Below are positions 1 through 6,686 of a DNA stretch of 9,551 nucleotides, piece by piece. Position numbers and translations under genes: made by a program. Positions within the stretch are counted from its first letter, which is position 1. Every line of letters starts with the position of its first letter. A model generated the notes under the pieces. That model had not been told where the DNA came from. It worked only from the letters and a program-made list of their open reading frames with translations, and did not search any database. This DNA is from Arenicella sp. (lineage in GTDB: Bacteria > Pseudomonadota > Gammaproteobacteria > Arenicellales > Arenicellaceae): contig JAESTB010000133.1 in assembly GCA_016763815.1 (NCBI GenBank), positions 1 through 9,551 of the forward strand, given 5' to 3'.

Positions 1-247
1 CATTTAATAATCCCGGCCCGGGAACAATGGTAAAAACGCCTACCTTACCAGTCGATTTAGCATAACCATAGGCCATATACGCGGCACCTTGTTCATGCCG
101 AGTATGGATTAGGGTAATCTCATCACCCTCCTTATACATCGCATCAAATAGATGATCTAATTGCCCGCCAGGAAGGCCAAAAATAGTATCCACACTATTT
201 TGTTTGAGTGATTTTATAATGGCTTGTGCGCCACTCATTTTGGTCAT
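1..247 (-). CDS. Thiamine-diphosphate-dependent enzyme, acetolactate synthase/decarboxylase-like, N-terminal part only
   Basis: Partial gene: the first 82 codons are present and the rest lies beyond position 1. The reading frame gives the N-terminal (Pyr) domain of the acetolactate synthase / benzoylformate decarboxylase / glyoxylate carboligase superfamily. An IFGLPGGQLDHLFDAM segment (residues about 22-37) is followed by HEQGAAYMAYGYAKSTGKVG, which holds the family's catalytic glutamate (Glu52) that activates the cofactor aminopyrimidine. Next comes VPGPGLLN, where biosynthetic acetolactate synthases have a TSGPGATN-like turn, so this is probably a catabolic or carboligase-type paralogue rather than IlvB. 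The ATG at 247 is chosen because GGAG lies 8 nt upstream (256-259); a second in-frame ATG at 238 is less well placed. It follows the small membrane-protein gene by 54 bp on the same strand and is probably the fifth gene of the manD operon. The fold assignment is secure. The substrate (a 2-keto acid decarboxylation or carboligation) cannot be inferred from this part. Confidence 0.88.
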   Translation of the reverse strand, partial: MTKMSGAQAIIKSLKQNSVDTIFGLPGGQLDHLFDAMYKEGDEITLIHTRHEQGAAYMAYGYAKSTGKVGVFTIVPGPGLLN

Positions 248-301
248 TACAGTTTCTCCGAAAATTTTATGTCGTAATCCATCGCAAGAATTACGCTACA
301 A

Positions 302-559
302 CTAACTTGATTTAGATTTCTTTCTTAATGCTTTACGCTTTCGGTAACGTATTAAGAAAAATGGAAAGCCAATGATATAAGCCCAAACCATGGGTTGAAT
401 CAACGCCTTGCCCACCGCCGATAACACGTCATCGGGGCTAATATAAACTTTACTTTGCATACTTTGAGACGCCGCGCTATGGATAATTAAATGGTCCTTC
501 TTGTATTCGAAGTGACCAAATTCAAAATCCACATCGGCTAACTTACTTTTCACTTTCAT
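302..559 (-). CDS. Small hypothetical single-pass membrane protein (85 aa)
   Basis: I do not recognise this protein. Residues 1-50 are a charged, probably beta-rich region (DFEFGHFEYKKDHLIIHS, SKVYISPDDVL). Residues about 52-70 (ALIQPMVWAYIIGFPFFLI) form one hydrophobic membrane segment. The last 15 residues are very basic (RYRKRKALRKKSKS), which by the positive-inside rule puts the C-terminus in the cytoplasm. There is no signal peptide. No strong Shine-Dalgarno precedes the ATG, but the start lies only 29 bp after the nitrilase stop codon, so translation may depend on ribosomes arriving from the upstream gene. Its place between the nitrilase and ThDP-enzyme genes in an evenly spaced same-strand run supports it as a real gene. 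It could be an accessory subunit that anchors one of its neighbours to the inner membrane, but nothing in the sequence shows this. Confidence 0.65.
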   Translation of the reverse strand: MKVKSKLADVDFEFGHFEYKKDHLIIHSAASQSMQSKVYISPDDVLSAVGKALIQPMVWAYIIGFPFFLIRYRKRKALRKKSKSS

Positions 560-588
560 AATTTATTCATATTGAGTTTTTCATGCGG

Positions 589-1740
589 CTATTTACTTTT
601 CGCCAATCGACCACTCTTTTGTGCGTAATCTATGCGGTCCTGAAGTAATTGAGATATGTCCTTTGGACCATAGCCCGCCGGTGGGGTAAATTGGCCTCGC
701 GCATACAAATTATCAAATACTTCCTTACAGATTTCTATTTTTTCAACCAACGCCTTCGGTGGCTTTCCAGACGGAAATCGATTCGGTGGATAGATAGAAT
801 TGGTATACATTTCACGAAAACCTTCAGTGCGCATATCGATCCAACAATTATGGTTGGTTCGGGTTCGATGAAAACGCAAGGCTTCAATATCAATCGTCAC
901 TGATAAAACACTCTCTTCAGGATAGGGCGCTTCGCGAAGCACCATTCCGGTGTAATCAATGGCAAAAGAATGGCCTGGGCAAAAAGCTTTAGGGTAGTAG
1001 TCGTAATTCACCTTGCCCCAGTTTGCACCTAACAAGTAACACATGTTGTCGTGTGCACGGGTACGACGCGTAAATTTCCAAAAGTCCCACGGCTCTGAAA
1101 CTCCTTCAAATTCTTGGATAGCACCAGGATGACAAATAACCTCAACGCCGTTGTAACCCAAGGCGCGTGATACCTCCGGAGTACAGCCGTCGTGGCAAGT
1201 CATGGTGCCTAATTTACCTATCTCAGTATCGATTACGGGAAACAGATCTTTAATTCCGCCACCAAAATGCTCACAATACTCATCAAAAATATCGTGAGGA
1301 CTAGTGCCGAGACCTAAAGAGGCATTAATGTGCCATTTATGGTATTTCAATACCACATCACCATCAGGGCCGACAATAAAATTGGTATTAATCCAGCGGT
1401 CTGGAAACTCAGGCACCTGCTCAACAATTCCGCCGCCGCATATATAAATGCCATATTCTTTGGCGACCTGACCAAGCTGGTCAATCTCTGGACCCGGTAT
1501 GGTGACTGCCTTCTTCATTTGGTCTTCAATTGAACTCTCGCCTTTGCCAGGAGTACCTACGCCTTGCAAGAAGTACTCAGGCAATACCACTAAACGAACC
1601 GGCACTTCCCAGTGATAACCAACTCCAAAGTGGATAAGGTTTATTACTCTATCGAGGTTCTTCTGAATGCCCGCGCGGTCTTCTACAACGGTGACTTCTG
1701 GCTGCACGATGAGTGCGGTATATGGCTCAATTTTTTTCAT
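589..1740 (-). CDS. Nitrilase-superfamily carbon-nitrogen hydrolase (amidase/nitrilase-like)
   Basis: A 383-residue member of the CN-hydrolase superfamily with all three catalytic positions: Glu55 in VVLPEYFLQG, Lys135 in KYHKWH, and the nucleophile Cys182 in GTMTCHDGCTPEVSRALGYNG. Other family features are the GTSPHDIFDEY stretch after the lysine and RTRAHDNMCYLLGANWG (about 226-242). The enzyme hydrolyses a non-peptide C-N bond (amide, nitrile or carbamoyl) through a thioester intermediate in the cytoplasm; no signal peptide is seen. At 383 aa it is longer than the roughly 270-340 aa typical of small amidases, with an extra C-terminal segment from about residue 300. The GTSPHD-type family is usually annotated only as predicted amidohydrolase or formamidase-like, so the substrate is open. 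A purine-rich AGAAGGA lies just before the ATG. The gene starts 68 bp after the FAD-oxidoreductase stop, on the same strand, consistent with an operon. Confidence 0.92.
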   Translation of the reverse strand: MKKIEPYTALIVQPEVTVVEDRAGIQKNLDRVINLIHFGVGYHWEVPVRLVVLPEYFLQGVGTPGKGESSIEDQMKKAVTIPGPEIDQLGQVAKEYGIYICGGGIVEQVPEFPDRWINTNFIVGPDGDVVLKYHKWHINASLGLGTSPHDIFDEYCEHFGGGIKDLFPVIDTEIGKLGTMTCHDGCTPEVSRALGYNGVEVICHPGAIQEFEGVSEPWDFWKFTRRTRAHDNMCYLLGANWGKVNYDYYPKAFCPGHSFAIDYTGMVLREAPYPEESVLSVTIDIEALRFHRTRTNHNCWIDMRTEGFREMYTNSIYPPNRFPSGKPPKALVEKIEICKEVFDNLYARGQFTPPAGYGPKDISQLLQDRIDYAQKSGRLAKSK

Positions 1741-1808
1741 AGTCCTTCTCTAATACGATTTATTAGGTTAATAAATTACACAATGCAATAGCAAAGAATG
1801 GCTTAATG

Positions 1809-3392
1809 CTAAAATTCAAAATCGTCATCTTCCTCTTTAATTCCCAGGTCGAATAAGATTTCATTAGCGGCGATAGTTCCCATACCGCTAATGCCTCCAC
1901 CGGGATGGCAAGACGGTCCGGTCATATAAAGCTTTTTGATCGGTCCTCGATAGTCGGCGTAATTTGGGAACGGGCGGAATGAGCCCATTTGCGATTGAAG
2001 GCGTTCACCACCAGTAGTAACGCCCCGATTAAAGCAAAGGTTGGCTCGAGCCAAACTTGGACCGCTTTCGATATACTCACCAAGAATGTTGTCGTCATCC
2101 ATATTGGTTGTGTAGTTTCGCAACTGTTTCAATAGGGTATTTTTAACGTAGTCAGGTGCTCGCTGCTCCCAATCATCACCATTTGCTAAATCAACCGGCA
2201 CAAAGGTGTCCATAATTAAGGTGTGCTTGCCATCCGGCGCGCGAGTCGGGTCCATGGTTGACCAAGCGGCTGTCCATAGAAAGGGGTCTGAAGGTGCGAC
2301 ACCCATCGACATTTCCTGATACTGACGATCAATATCAGCAACACTGCCGAAAATACGCTGGAATGCCGTCTTATCCATTTCGGCACCATTTTTAAATTTA
2401 GGAGCCTCATCCAGAGCGTAATGAACTCTGGCAATAGTAACGTCACCGAATTTAAAGTTACGCACCATTTCTTGAAAGCCGCTTGGTAACTCATGGTCAT
2501 CAAAACCATTTAAATAGGTCTGAAAAGGGTCTAGCGCGCTGATTACGGCGTGTTTGGCCATTATTTCGGTACCATCTTGCAAGCGGATGCCTTTACACTC
2601 ACCGTTTTCGGTAATGAATTTACTGACCGTCGCTCCCGTCATAACCGTACTACCATTGGCTTCGATATAGCGCTGCATGGAAACCGACAGCATGCCGCTG
2701 CCCCCCTCGGGAATCGATTGGCCATAGTAGTGAATGCTCGGAATCATCACGTAAAACCCGGCGGCTGTGCCCTCTTGATCTGGCAAGGTCTGAGGCGCAG
2801 TTGCCCAACCTAAGATAAAGGCTCTTACATGATCATTTTTGAAATGTTCATAGGTAAAGGCGCGCGAACTTTGTTGAAAGCTACGCAAGCGATTCATTCC
2901 TTCGCGACTATTTTCCATACCCTGAAACATATAACTTGGCGGTGCAGGAGGCGAAAACATGGCTTTGGTAACACCGTCTTTAATTTCACCAAACTCCTCA
3001 TAAATACGCTTATAGCTAATCGCATCTTGCTTGGAATATTCCGCTATGGTATCGCAGGTTTTATCAATATCTTTATAGACAATGATGCCTTGCCCAGCAT
3101 ATTTGTTCGGATGGCCAGTAATGTTATCTTCTGACCAAATATACTTTAAACCGTGTTTTTCAAGTTCTGGCTTAATCTTTTGAAAATCTGGATTTAGATG
3201 AATCCAAACATGCGAAGAACCAAAAAGATCGTGCTTAAACCCTGGCAAGGTTACTTCTCGCGTTATTACGCCACCTCCAACCCAGTCGTTGCGCTCTGCA
3301 ACCAGTACCTTTAGGCCATTTTGCACCAGCAAAGACGCACATATCAGCGCGTTGTGGCCGCCTCCTGCTATAACAACATCGTAATCAGACAT
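1809..3392 (-). CDS. FAD-dependent oxidoreductase of the phytoene desaturase (CrtI)/PYROXD2-like family
   Basis: A 527-residue flavoprotein. The N-terminus is a Rossmann dinucleotide-binding motif (VVIAGGGHNALICASLL, residues 6-22), with Glu33 at the end of the second strand for the FAD ribose, then the family's WVGGGV segment. The C-terminus carries the second FAD contact, LYMTGPSCHPGGGISGMG (488-505), typical of CrtI/CrtO-like desaturases, and ends in an acidic tail (EEDDDFEF). Family members oxidise or desaturate hydrophobic or amine-containing substrates; many bacterial homologues, like human PYROXD2, have no known substrate. No carotenoid genes occur nearby (no crtB or crtE), so a role in carotenogenesis is unlikely. 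Its position between manD and the nitrilase gene suggests oxidation of a non-sugar part of the imported compound, which is an inference. It lies 43 bp after the manD stop. The start codon has no recognisable Shine-Dalgarno but fits the Rossmann motif directly. Confidence 0.92.
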   Translation of the reverse strand: MSDYDVVIAGGGHNALICASLLVQNGLKVLVAERNDWVGGGVITREVTLPGFKHDLFGSSHVWIHLNPDFQKIKPELEKHGLKYIWSEDNITGHPNKYAGQGIIVYKDIDKTCDTIAEYSKQDAISYKRIYEEFGEIKDGVTKAMFSPPAPPSYMFQGMENSREGMNRLRSFQQSSRAFTYEHFKNDHVRAFILGWATAPQTLPDQEGTAAGFYVMIPSIHYYGQSIPEGGSGMLSVSMQRYIEANGSTVMTGATVSKFITENGECKGIRLQDGTEIMAKHAVISALDPFQTYLNGFDDHELPSGFQEMVRNFKFGDVTIARVHYALDEAPKFKNGAEMDKTAFQRIFGSVADIDRQYQEMSMGVAPSDPFLWTAAWSTMDPTRAPDGKHTLIMDTFVPVDLANGDDWEQRAPDYVKNTLLKQLRNYTTNMDDDNILGEYIESGPSLARANLCFNRGVTTGGERLQSQMGSFRPFPNYADYRGPIKKLYMTGPSCHPGGGISGMGTIAANEILFDLGIKEEDDDFEF

Positions 3393-3435
3393 ATTTTATA
3401 TTTATCAATTAATTATGGTTTCTATAGTGCGTGTA

Positions 3436-4644
3436 TTACCAATTCCACATAGCGCCATCCTTTAAGCGATTTATTGGCAAATAGGCTCGTTTATAGGGAT
3501 ATTTCGCGGCTAGCTTTTCGTCTATGTCAACGCCATGACCCGGCGTGTCCCCAACATAAAGCAAGCCATCATCAAAATGATAATCGTGCGGAAATACATC
3601 ATTGGTCTGCTCGGTGTGTCGCATATACTCTTGAATGCCAAAGTTGGGCACCCAACTATCAAAATGCAAAGCGGCTCCCATACAAACAGGTGACAGATCC
3701 GTTGCGCCGTGACTGCCAGTGCGCACATGATGCAGCGCCGCTAAATCGGCGATTCTTCTTAGGTGAGTGATCCCGCCAGCGTGTACTACGGTAGTACGAA
3801 TGTAGTCAATTAGTTGTTCTTGAATAAGGTCTTTACAATCCCAAATGGTGTTAAACACTTCACCTACGGCGAGTGGCGTTACAGTATGTTGACGAATCAA
3901 ACGAAACCCCGCTTGGTTCTCAGCAGGCACGGCATCTTCTATCCAAAACAAGCTAAATTCCTCGAGCGATTTACCTAATCGTGCGGCTTCAATCGGAGTT
4001 AATCGGTGATGAACGTCGTGCAACAAATGCGCATCAAAACCGAATTTGTCACGCAATCGATCGAATAACTTCGGCACATGATTTAAATACTGCTTGGTAG
4101 ACCAAATGTTTTCTGTTGGCAGTTCTGCATCGGCTGGCTCATAAAACATTTTGTCCTTCGCCACCCCATAAGTCGAAGGCAACCCGGGGATACCCGATTG
4201 CGCTCGAACCGCTTTGTAGCCCATTTCAAGATAGCGCGCAACTTCATCAACCGTCTCCTCAATGTCTTCGCCGTTAGCATGCCCGTAGACCAAAACTCCA
4301 TTTCTACTCTTGCCACCTAATAGCTGATATAGAGGTAACTCAGCGGCTTTGGCTTTAATATCCCATAGGGCCGTGTCGACCGCTGCGATAGCAGTCATTG
4401 TTATTGGCCCACGACGCCAATAACAGCCGCGATAAAGATACTGCCATATATCCTCAATTTGATGCGCATCACGCCCAATTAGACACGGTAAAACATGGTC
4501 TTCCAAATAACTCACGACGGGTAATTCACGACCATTTAGAGTCGCATCACCTATACCGTATATACCGGATTCAGTGGTGATCTTTAAAGTTACAAAATTG
4601 CGCCCTGGGCAGGTCACAATCACTTTGGCATCAATTATCTTCAT
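3436..4644 (-). CDS. manD: D-mannonate dehydratase, enolase superfamily (ManD/RspA type)
   Basis: Converts D-mannonate to 2-keto-3-deoxy-D-gluconate by Mg-dependent dehydration. At 402 residues it has the length I recall for Novosphingobium aromaticivorans ManD and lines up without visible gaps. In the same numbering it keeps the metal ligands Asp210, Glu236 (FWIED) and Glu262 (VGEVFN), and the catalytic residues Arg147, Tyr159 and His212. It also keeps His312, Glu339 and the C-terminal MWNW end that closes over the active site. The N-terminal capping domain (CPGRNFVTLKI, GIGDATLNGRE) is intact. Residue 314 is Ala (SHGATD). Low-activity members of this subgroup can also use D-gluconate, so the true substrate could be either acid. 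The gene opens a run of five same-strand genes and lies about 50 bp downstream of a palindrome shared with the receptor promoter. KdgK, just upstream, uses its product. The Shine-Dalgarno is weak. Confidence 0.96.
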   Translation of the reverse strand: MKIIDAKVIVTCPGRNFVTLKITTESGIYGIGDATLNGRELPVVSYLEDHVLPCLIGRDAHQIEDIWQYLYRGCYWRRGPITMTAIAAVDTALWDIKAKAAELPLYQLLGGKSRNGVLVYGHANGEDIEETVDEVARYLEMGYKAVRAQSGIPGLPSTYGVAKDKMFYEPADAELPTENIWSTKQYLNHVPKLFDRLRDKFGFDAHLLHDVHHRLTPIEAARLGKSLEEFSLFWIEDAVPAENQAGFRLIRQHTVTPLAVGEVFNTIWDCKDLIQEQLIDYIRTTVVHAGGITHLRRIADLAALHHVRTGSHGATDLSPVCMGAALHFDSWVPNFGIQEYMRHTEQTNDVFPHDYHFDDGLLYVGDTPGHGVDIDEKLAAKYPYKRAYLPINRLKDGAMWNW

Positions 4645-4695
4645 AAAGTGTTTGCTAAGTCTGGTATCAGTTATGTGTCAAAAACATGGGTTGGT

Positions 4696-4719
4696 AACTA
4701 GTTTAAGTATAAACTAGTT
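4696..4719. promoter_or_regulatory. Palindromic operator copy C upstream of manD
   Basis: A 24-bp inverted repeat with arms AACTAGTTTA and TAAACTAGTT around AGTA; 10 of 12 base pairs are symmetric and only the central two pairs fail. Its core, TAGTTTAAGTATAAACTA, differs by one base from the core of copy B upstream of the receptor gene. It lies in the 107-bp gap between the kdgK stop and manD, centred about 63 bp before the manD ATG. On the minus strand the palindrome contains TATACT, a possible -10 without a good -35. A separate TTGACA (4676-4681) lies just downstream of it, with only a poor -10 match (TTAGCA or TAGCAA), so whether the bound protein represses or activates here is unclear. 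No T-run follows, so it is not an intrinsic terminator for kdgK. Confidence 0.72.
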
Positions 4720-4751
4720 TGATCGAGAGAGCATTATTTTTTGATTCGTTT

Positions 4752-5741
4752 TTAAGCTTTTTCGTCAGCGTAATCCGCAGCAGGAATAATCGCGCCAGAT
4801 AATTGTACGACTCGGCCTGCCAGCGCATGACCCTGCAGTGCTGCCTGCTCAATGGGTCGTCCCTGAATTCGCGCCGCCATGTACGCCGCATTAAACGAAT
4901 CTCCTGCCGCGGTAGTGTCGAGCTGCTTACTCAGCTGCATAGCGGCCACTTCATGACGGTCTTTAGCCCGCGAAACTACGCAGGGTTCGGCGCCGTTCTT
5001 AACCACCACTTCAGCAACACCTAAACTATGAATCCGCTCAACACTGGCATGAGGGTCAGAGTCTTTATATAAATCACGCTCATCGTCAAAGCTCACCATG
5101 GCCACATCGACCAAGGCCAAAACACGTTCAATCCAACGGCGAGCGATATTTTTAGAATCCCAAAGTAATGGCCGATAGTTGCTATCGAACATCACCAATG
5201 CTCCGCGCTTCTTTAATTTACCGAGTAAGTTCAACAGCGCCGTTCTACTTTCTATATCTAGAATTGCAATGCTAATCCCTGTCAGGTAAATAACATCATG
5301 CTGTTTTAAGGATTCATACAAGATTAATTCTGCATTGTCTCGCATCAATTCTCGCGCAGCAGATACATCGCGCCAATAATAAAATGATCGCTCACCTGTA
5401 GAATTCGCTCGTACCCAATAGAGGCCTGGCAATTTATCAGCTATGCGAGCAACATTTTTCACACCCAAGCCTTCTTGTCGCCACTGATTTAACATTTGAT
5501 CACTGAGAGGGTCTGTGCCAACGGCGGTAACATAATCGATGTTTGCGGCAAACGCTTTTAACTCTCTGGCAAAATATACGGCGGTATTCAGTGAGTCGCC
5601 AGCAAAATTAAGTTGTAGGTTTTCTGGCTCTGGTTCGGTTAATTCAACCATGCATTCACCAATAAAAGCGACCCGACAGCTCCCGTTTAATTGCCATTGA
5701 GGAGAGTTAATGAAGCGGCCATTTGAGGATTTATTGTTCAT
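4752..5741 (-). CDS. kdgK: 2-keto-3-deoxygluconate kinase (PfkB/ribokinase family)
   Basis: Phosphorylates 2-keto-3-deoxygluconate to KDPG with ATP in the cytoplasm. The sequence follows E. coli KdgK closely: VAFIGECMVELTE at the first strand, FAGDSLNTAVYFAREL for sugar binding, LPGLYWV..STGERSFYYWRD in the lid, FDSNYRPLLW, and the PfkB signature DTTAAGDSFNAAYM with the catalytic Asp and anion hole (Asp281 from this start). It ends in SGAIIP as in E. coli. The frame is open to a GTG at 5786 that would overlap the SDR gene by 10 bp, but that GTG has no Shine-Dalgarno and adds 15 residues with no family counterpart. I therefore chose the ATG at 5741 (329 aa), although its Shine-Dalgarno is also weak. 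About 21 residues still precede the first strand, more than in E. coli. It follows the SDR gene by 35 bp, and ManD, encoded next, supplies its substrate. Confidence 0.93.
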   Translation of the reverse strand: MNNKSSNGRFINSPQWQLNGSCRVAFIGECMVELTEPEPENLQLNFAGDSLNTAVYFARELKAFAANIDYVTAVGTDPLSDQMLNQWRQEGLGVKNVARIADKLPGLYWVRANSTGERSFYYWRDVSAARELMRDNAELILYESLKQHDVIYLTGISIAILDIESRTALLNLLGKLKKRGALVMFDSNYRPLLWDSKNIARRWIERVLALVDVAMVSFDDERDLYKDSDPHASVERIHSLGVAEVVVKNGAEPCVVSRAKDRHEVAAMQLSKQLDTTAAGDSFNAAYMAARIQGRPIEQAALQGHALAGRVVQLSGAIIPAADYADEKA

Positions 5742-5776
5742 ATTTATTGTATTGCTATTACTCAAGCCGTGGTGAC

Positions 5777-6586
5777 TCAACCGCACATTTCGTTTAATAG
5801 GAGATGGCGCTCTTGTTGCTTGGTCTCGTCGACCTTTATTTCAATATCTTGTGCCTGTTTACCAAGCGAATAAAAAAGGATTGGAGATTTATTTTTTACT
5901 ATTTCGACAATCTCTTTGGCAACAAACAAAGGGGCGTCGCCACTGCTGAAGCTGGGTTGTTTGGTGACATCTAATTCGATCACAAGGCCGTTCTGGTTGA
6001 CCATATTTTTAATAGAATTTGCGGCTAATGCGGTATTAAAAGCACCCGGCCTTATGACTTTTAACTGAATGCCGTCTTTTTGATGCTCACAATATAAACA
6101 CTCCGCCAATTTTTCCAGTGCGGCCTTGCTCGCTGAATAGGCCGCGTCACTCGACAATCCCAGCATCGCCGACAAAGATGAAAGCATCACAATCACCCCA
6201 AATTTTTGTTTTACCATCGTCGGCAATACCGCCTTGGTAAGCAATAATGGGCCGAAGAAGTTTGTCTCCATTATCTGACGAAAATGATCTTCTGGCATAT
6301 CGTCAACAAAATCAGTTAATACAATGCCCGCATTATTTATCAGAACATCTATACGGCCTACTTGGTTCAATACGTGTTGTACAGCAGCATCAACGGATAT
6401 TCGATCACAAACATCTAATGGAATCACCTCGAATAGTGGATTTTCATCCGCCAGTGTTAGCAAGCGATCGCTGATCGCGGAGGGATTACGCATTGAAGCG
6501 AATACACGAGCACCCGTTTTTGCAAATTCGATCGCGGTTAATTCTCCAAAACCACTACTACACCCAGTAATTAATACGACTAACAT
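5777..6586 (-). CDS. Classical short-chain dehydrogenase/reductase (SDR)
   Basis: A 269-residue classical SDR with every expected motif: TGCSSGFG (7-14) for the dinucleotide, Asp58 in PLDV, NNAG (84-87), Asn109, the catalytic serine in MLSSLS (136/137), Tyr150 and Lys154 in YSASK, and RPG (179-181). Arg33 after the second strand (SMRNP) suggests a preference for NADP(H). The TGCSSGFG style and the long C-terminal part resemble broad SDRs annotated as retinol or 17-beta-hydroxysteroid dehydrogenase-like. It is not UxuB, the usual fructuronate reductase, which belongs to a different family. It may interconvert an alcohol and a ketone on the imported compound or a sugar-acid intermediate; the substrate is unknown. 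A partial Shine-Dalgarno (AGGCGG) precedes the ATG. It lies 100 bp after the receptor gene, beyond a terminator, and 35 bp before kdgK, with which it is probably co-transcribed. Confidence 0.92.
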   Translation of the reverse strand: MLVVLITGCSSGFGELTAIEFAKTGARVFASMRNPSAISDRLLTLADENPLFEVIPLDVCDRISVDAAVQHVLNQVGRIDVLINNAGIVLTDFVDDMPEDHFRQIMETNFFGPLLLTKAVLPTMVKQKFGVIVMLSSLSAMLGLSSDAAYSASKAALEKLAECLYCEHQKDGIQLKVIRPGAFNTALAANSIKNMVNQNGLVIELDVTKQPSFSSGDAPLFVAKEIVEIVKNKSPILFYSLGKQAQDIEIKVDETKQQERHLLLNEMCG

Positions 6587-6614
6587 ACACCGCCTATCTG
6601 TAACTGATAATTAG

Positions 6615-6652
6615 GTAAAAAAGGGCACATTCGTTTTACCAAGAATGTGCCC
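6615..6652 (-). terminator. Intrinsic terminator after the TonB-dependent receptor gene
   Basis: On the minus strand the receptor stop codon is followed, about 34 nt later, by a perfect 10-bp stem GGGCACATTC/GAATGTGCCC (6623-6632 paired with 6643-6652). It has a 10-nt loop and is followed immediately by TTTTTT. On the plus strand no T-run follows, so it acts only on minus-strand transcription. It separates the receptor from SDR-kdgK. It would either end the receptor transcript or reduce read-through so that the receptor is made in excess of the enzymes. Confidence 0.88.
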
Positions 6653-6686
6653 AGTAACGGTTATACTCGATTAGTAAATAAGTAAA

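Noticed and set aside
273..295. Hairpin CGTAAT/ATTACG in the 54-bp gap before the ThDP-enzyme gene.
   Set aside because: Only a 6-bp AT-rich stem with no T-run. It is unlikely to stop transcription, and spacing favours an uninterrupted operon.
1809..3392. The CrtI-like flavoenzyme as part of a carotenoid pathway.
   Set aside because: No crtB, crtE, crtY or other isoprenoid gene is nearby. The neighbours are catabolic, and PYROXD2-like members of this family are common outside carotenoid synthesis.
5742..5786. GTG start of kdgK overlapping the SDR stop, suggesting translational coupling.
   Set aside because: No Shine-Dalgarno precedes the GTG (the upstream bases read CTCC), and the added 15 residues have no counterpart in KdgK. 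The ATG at 5741 is simpler.
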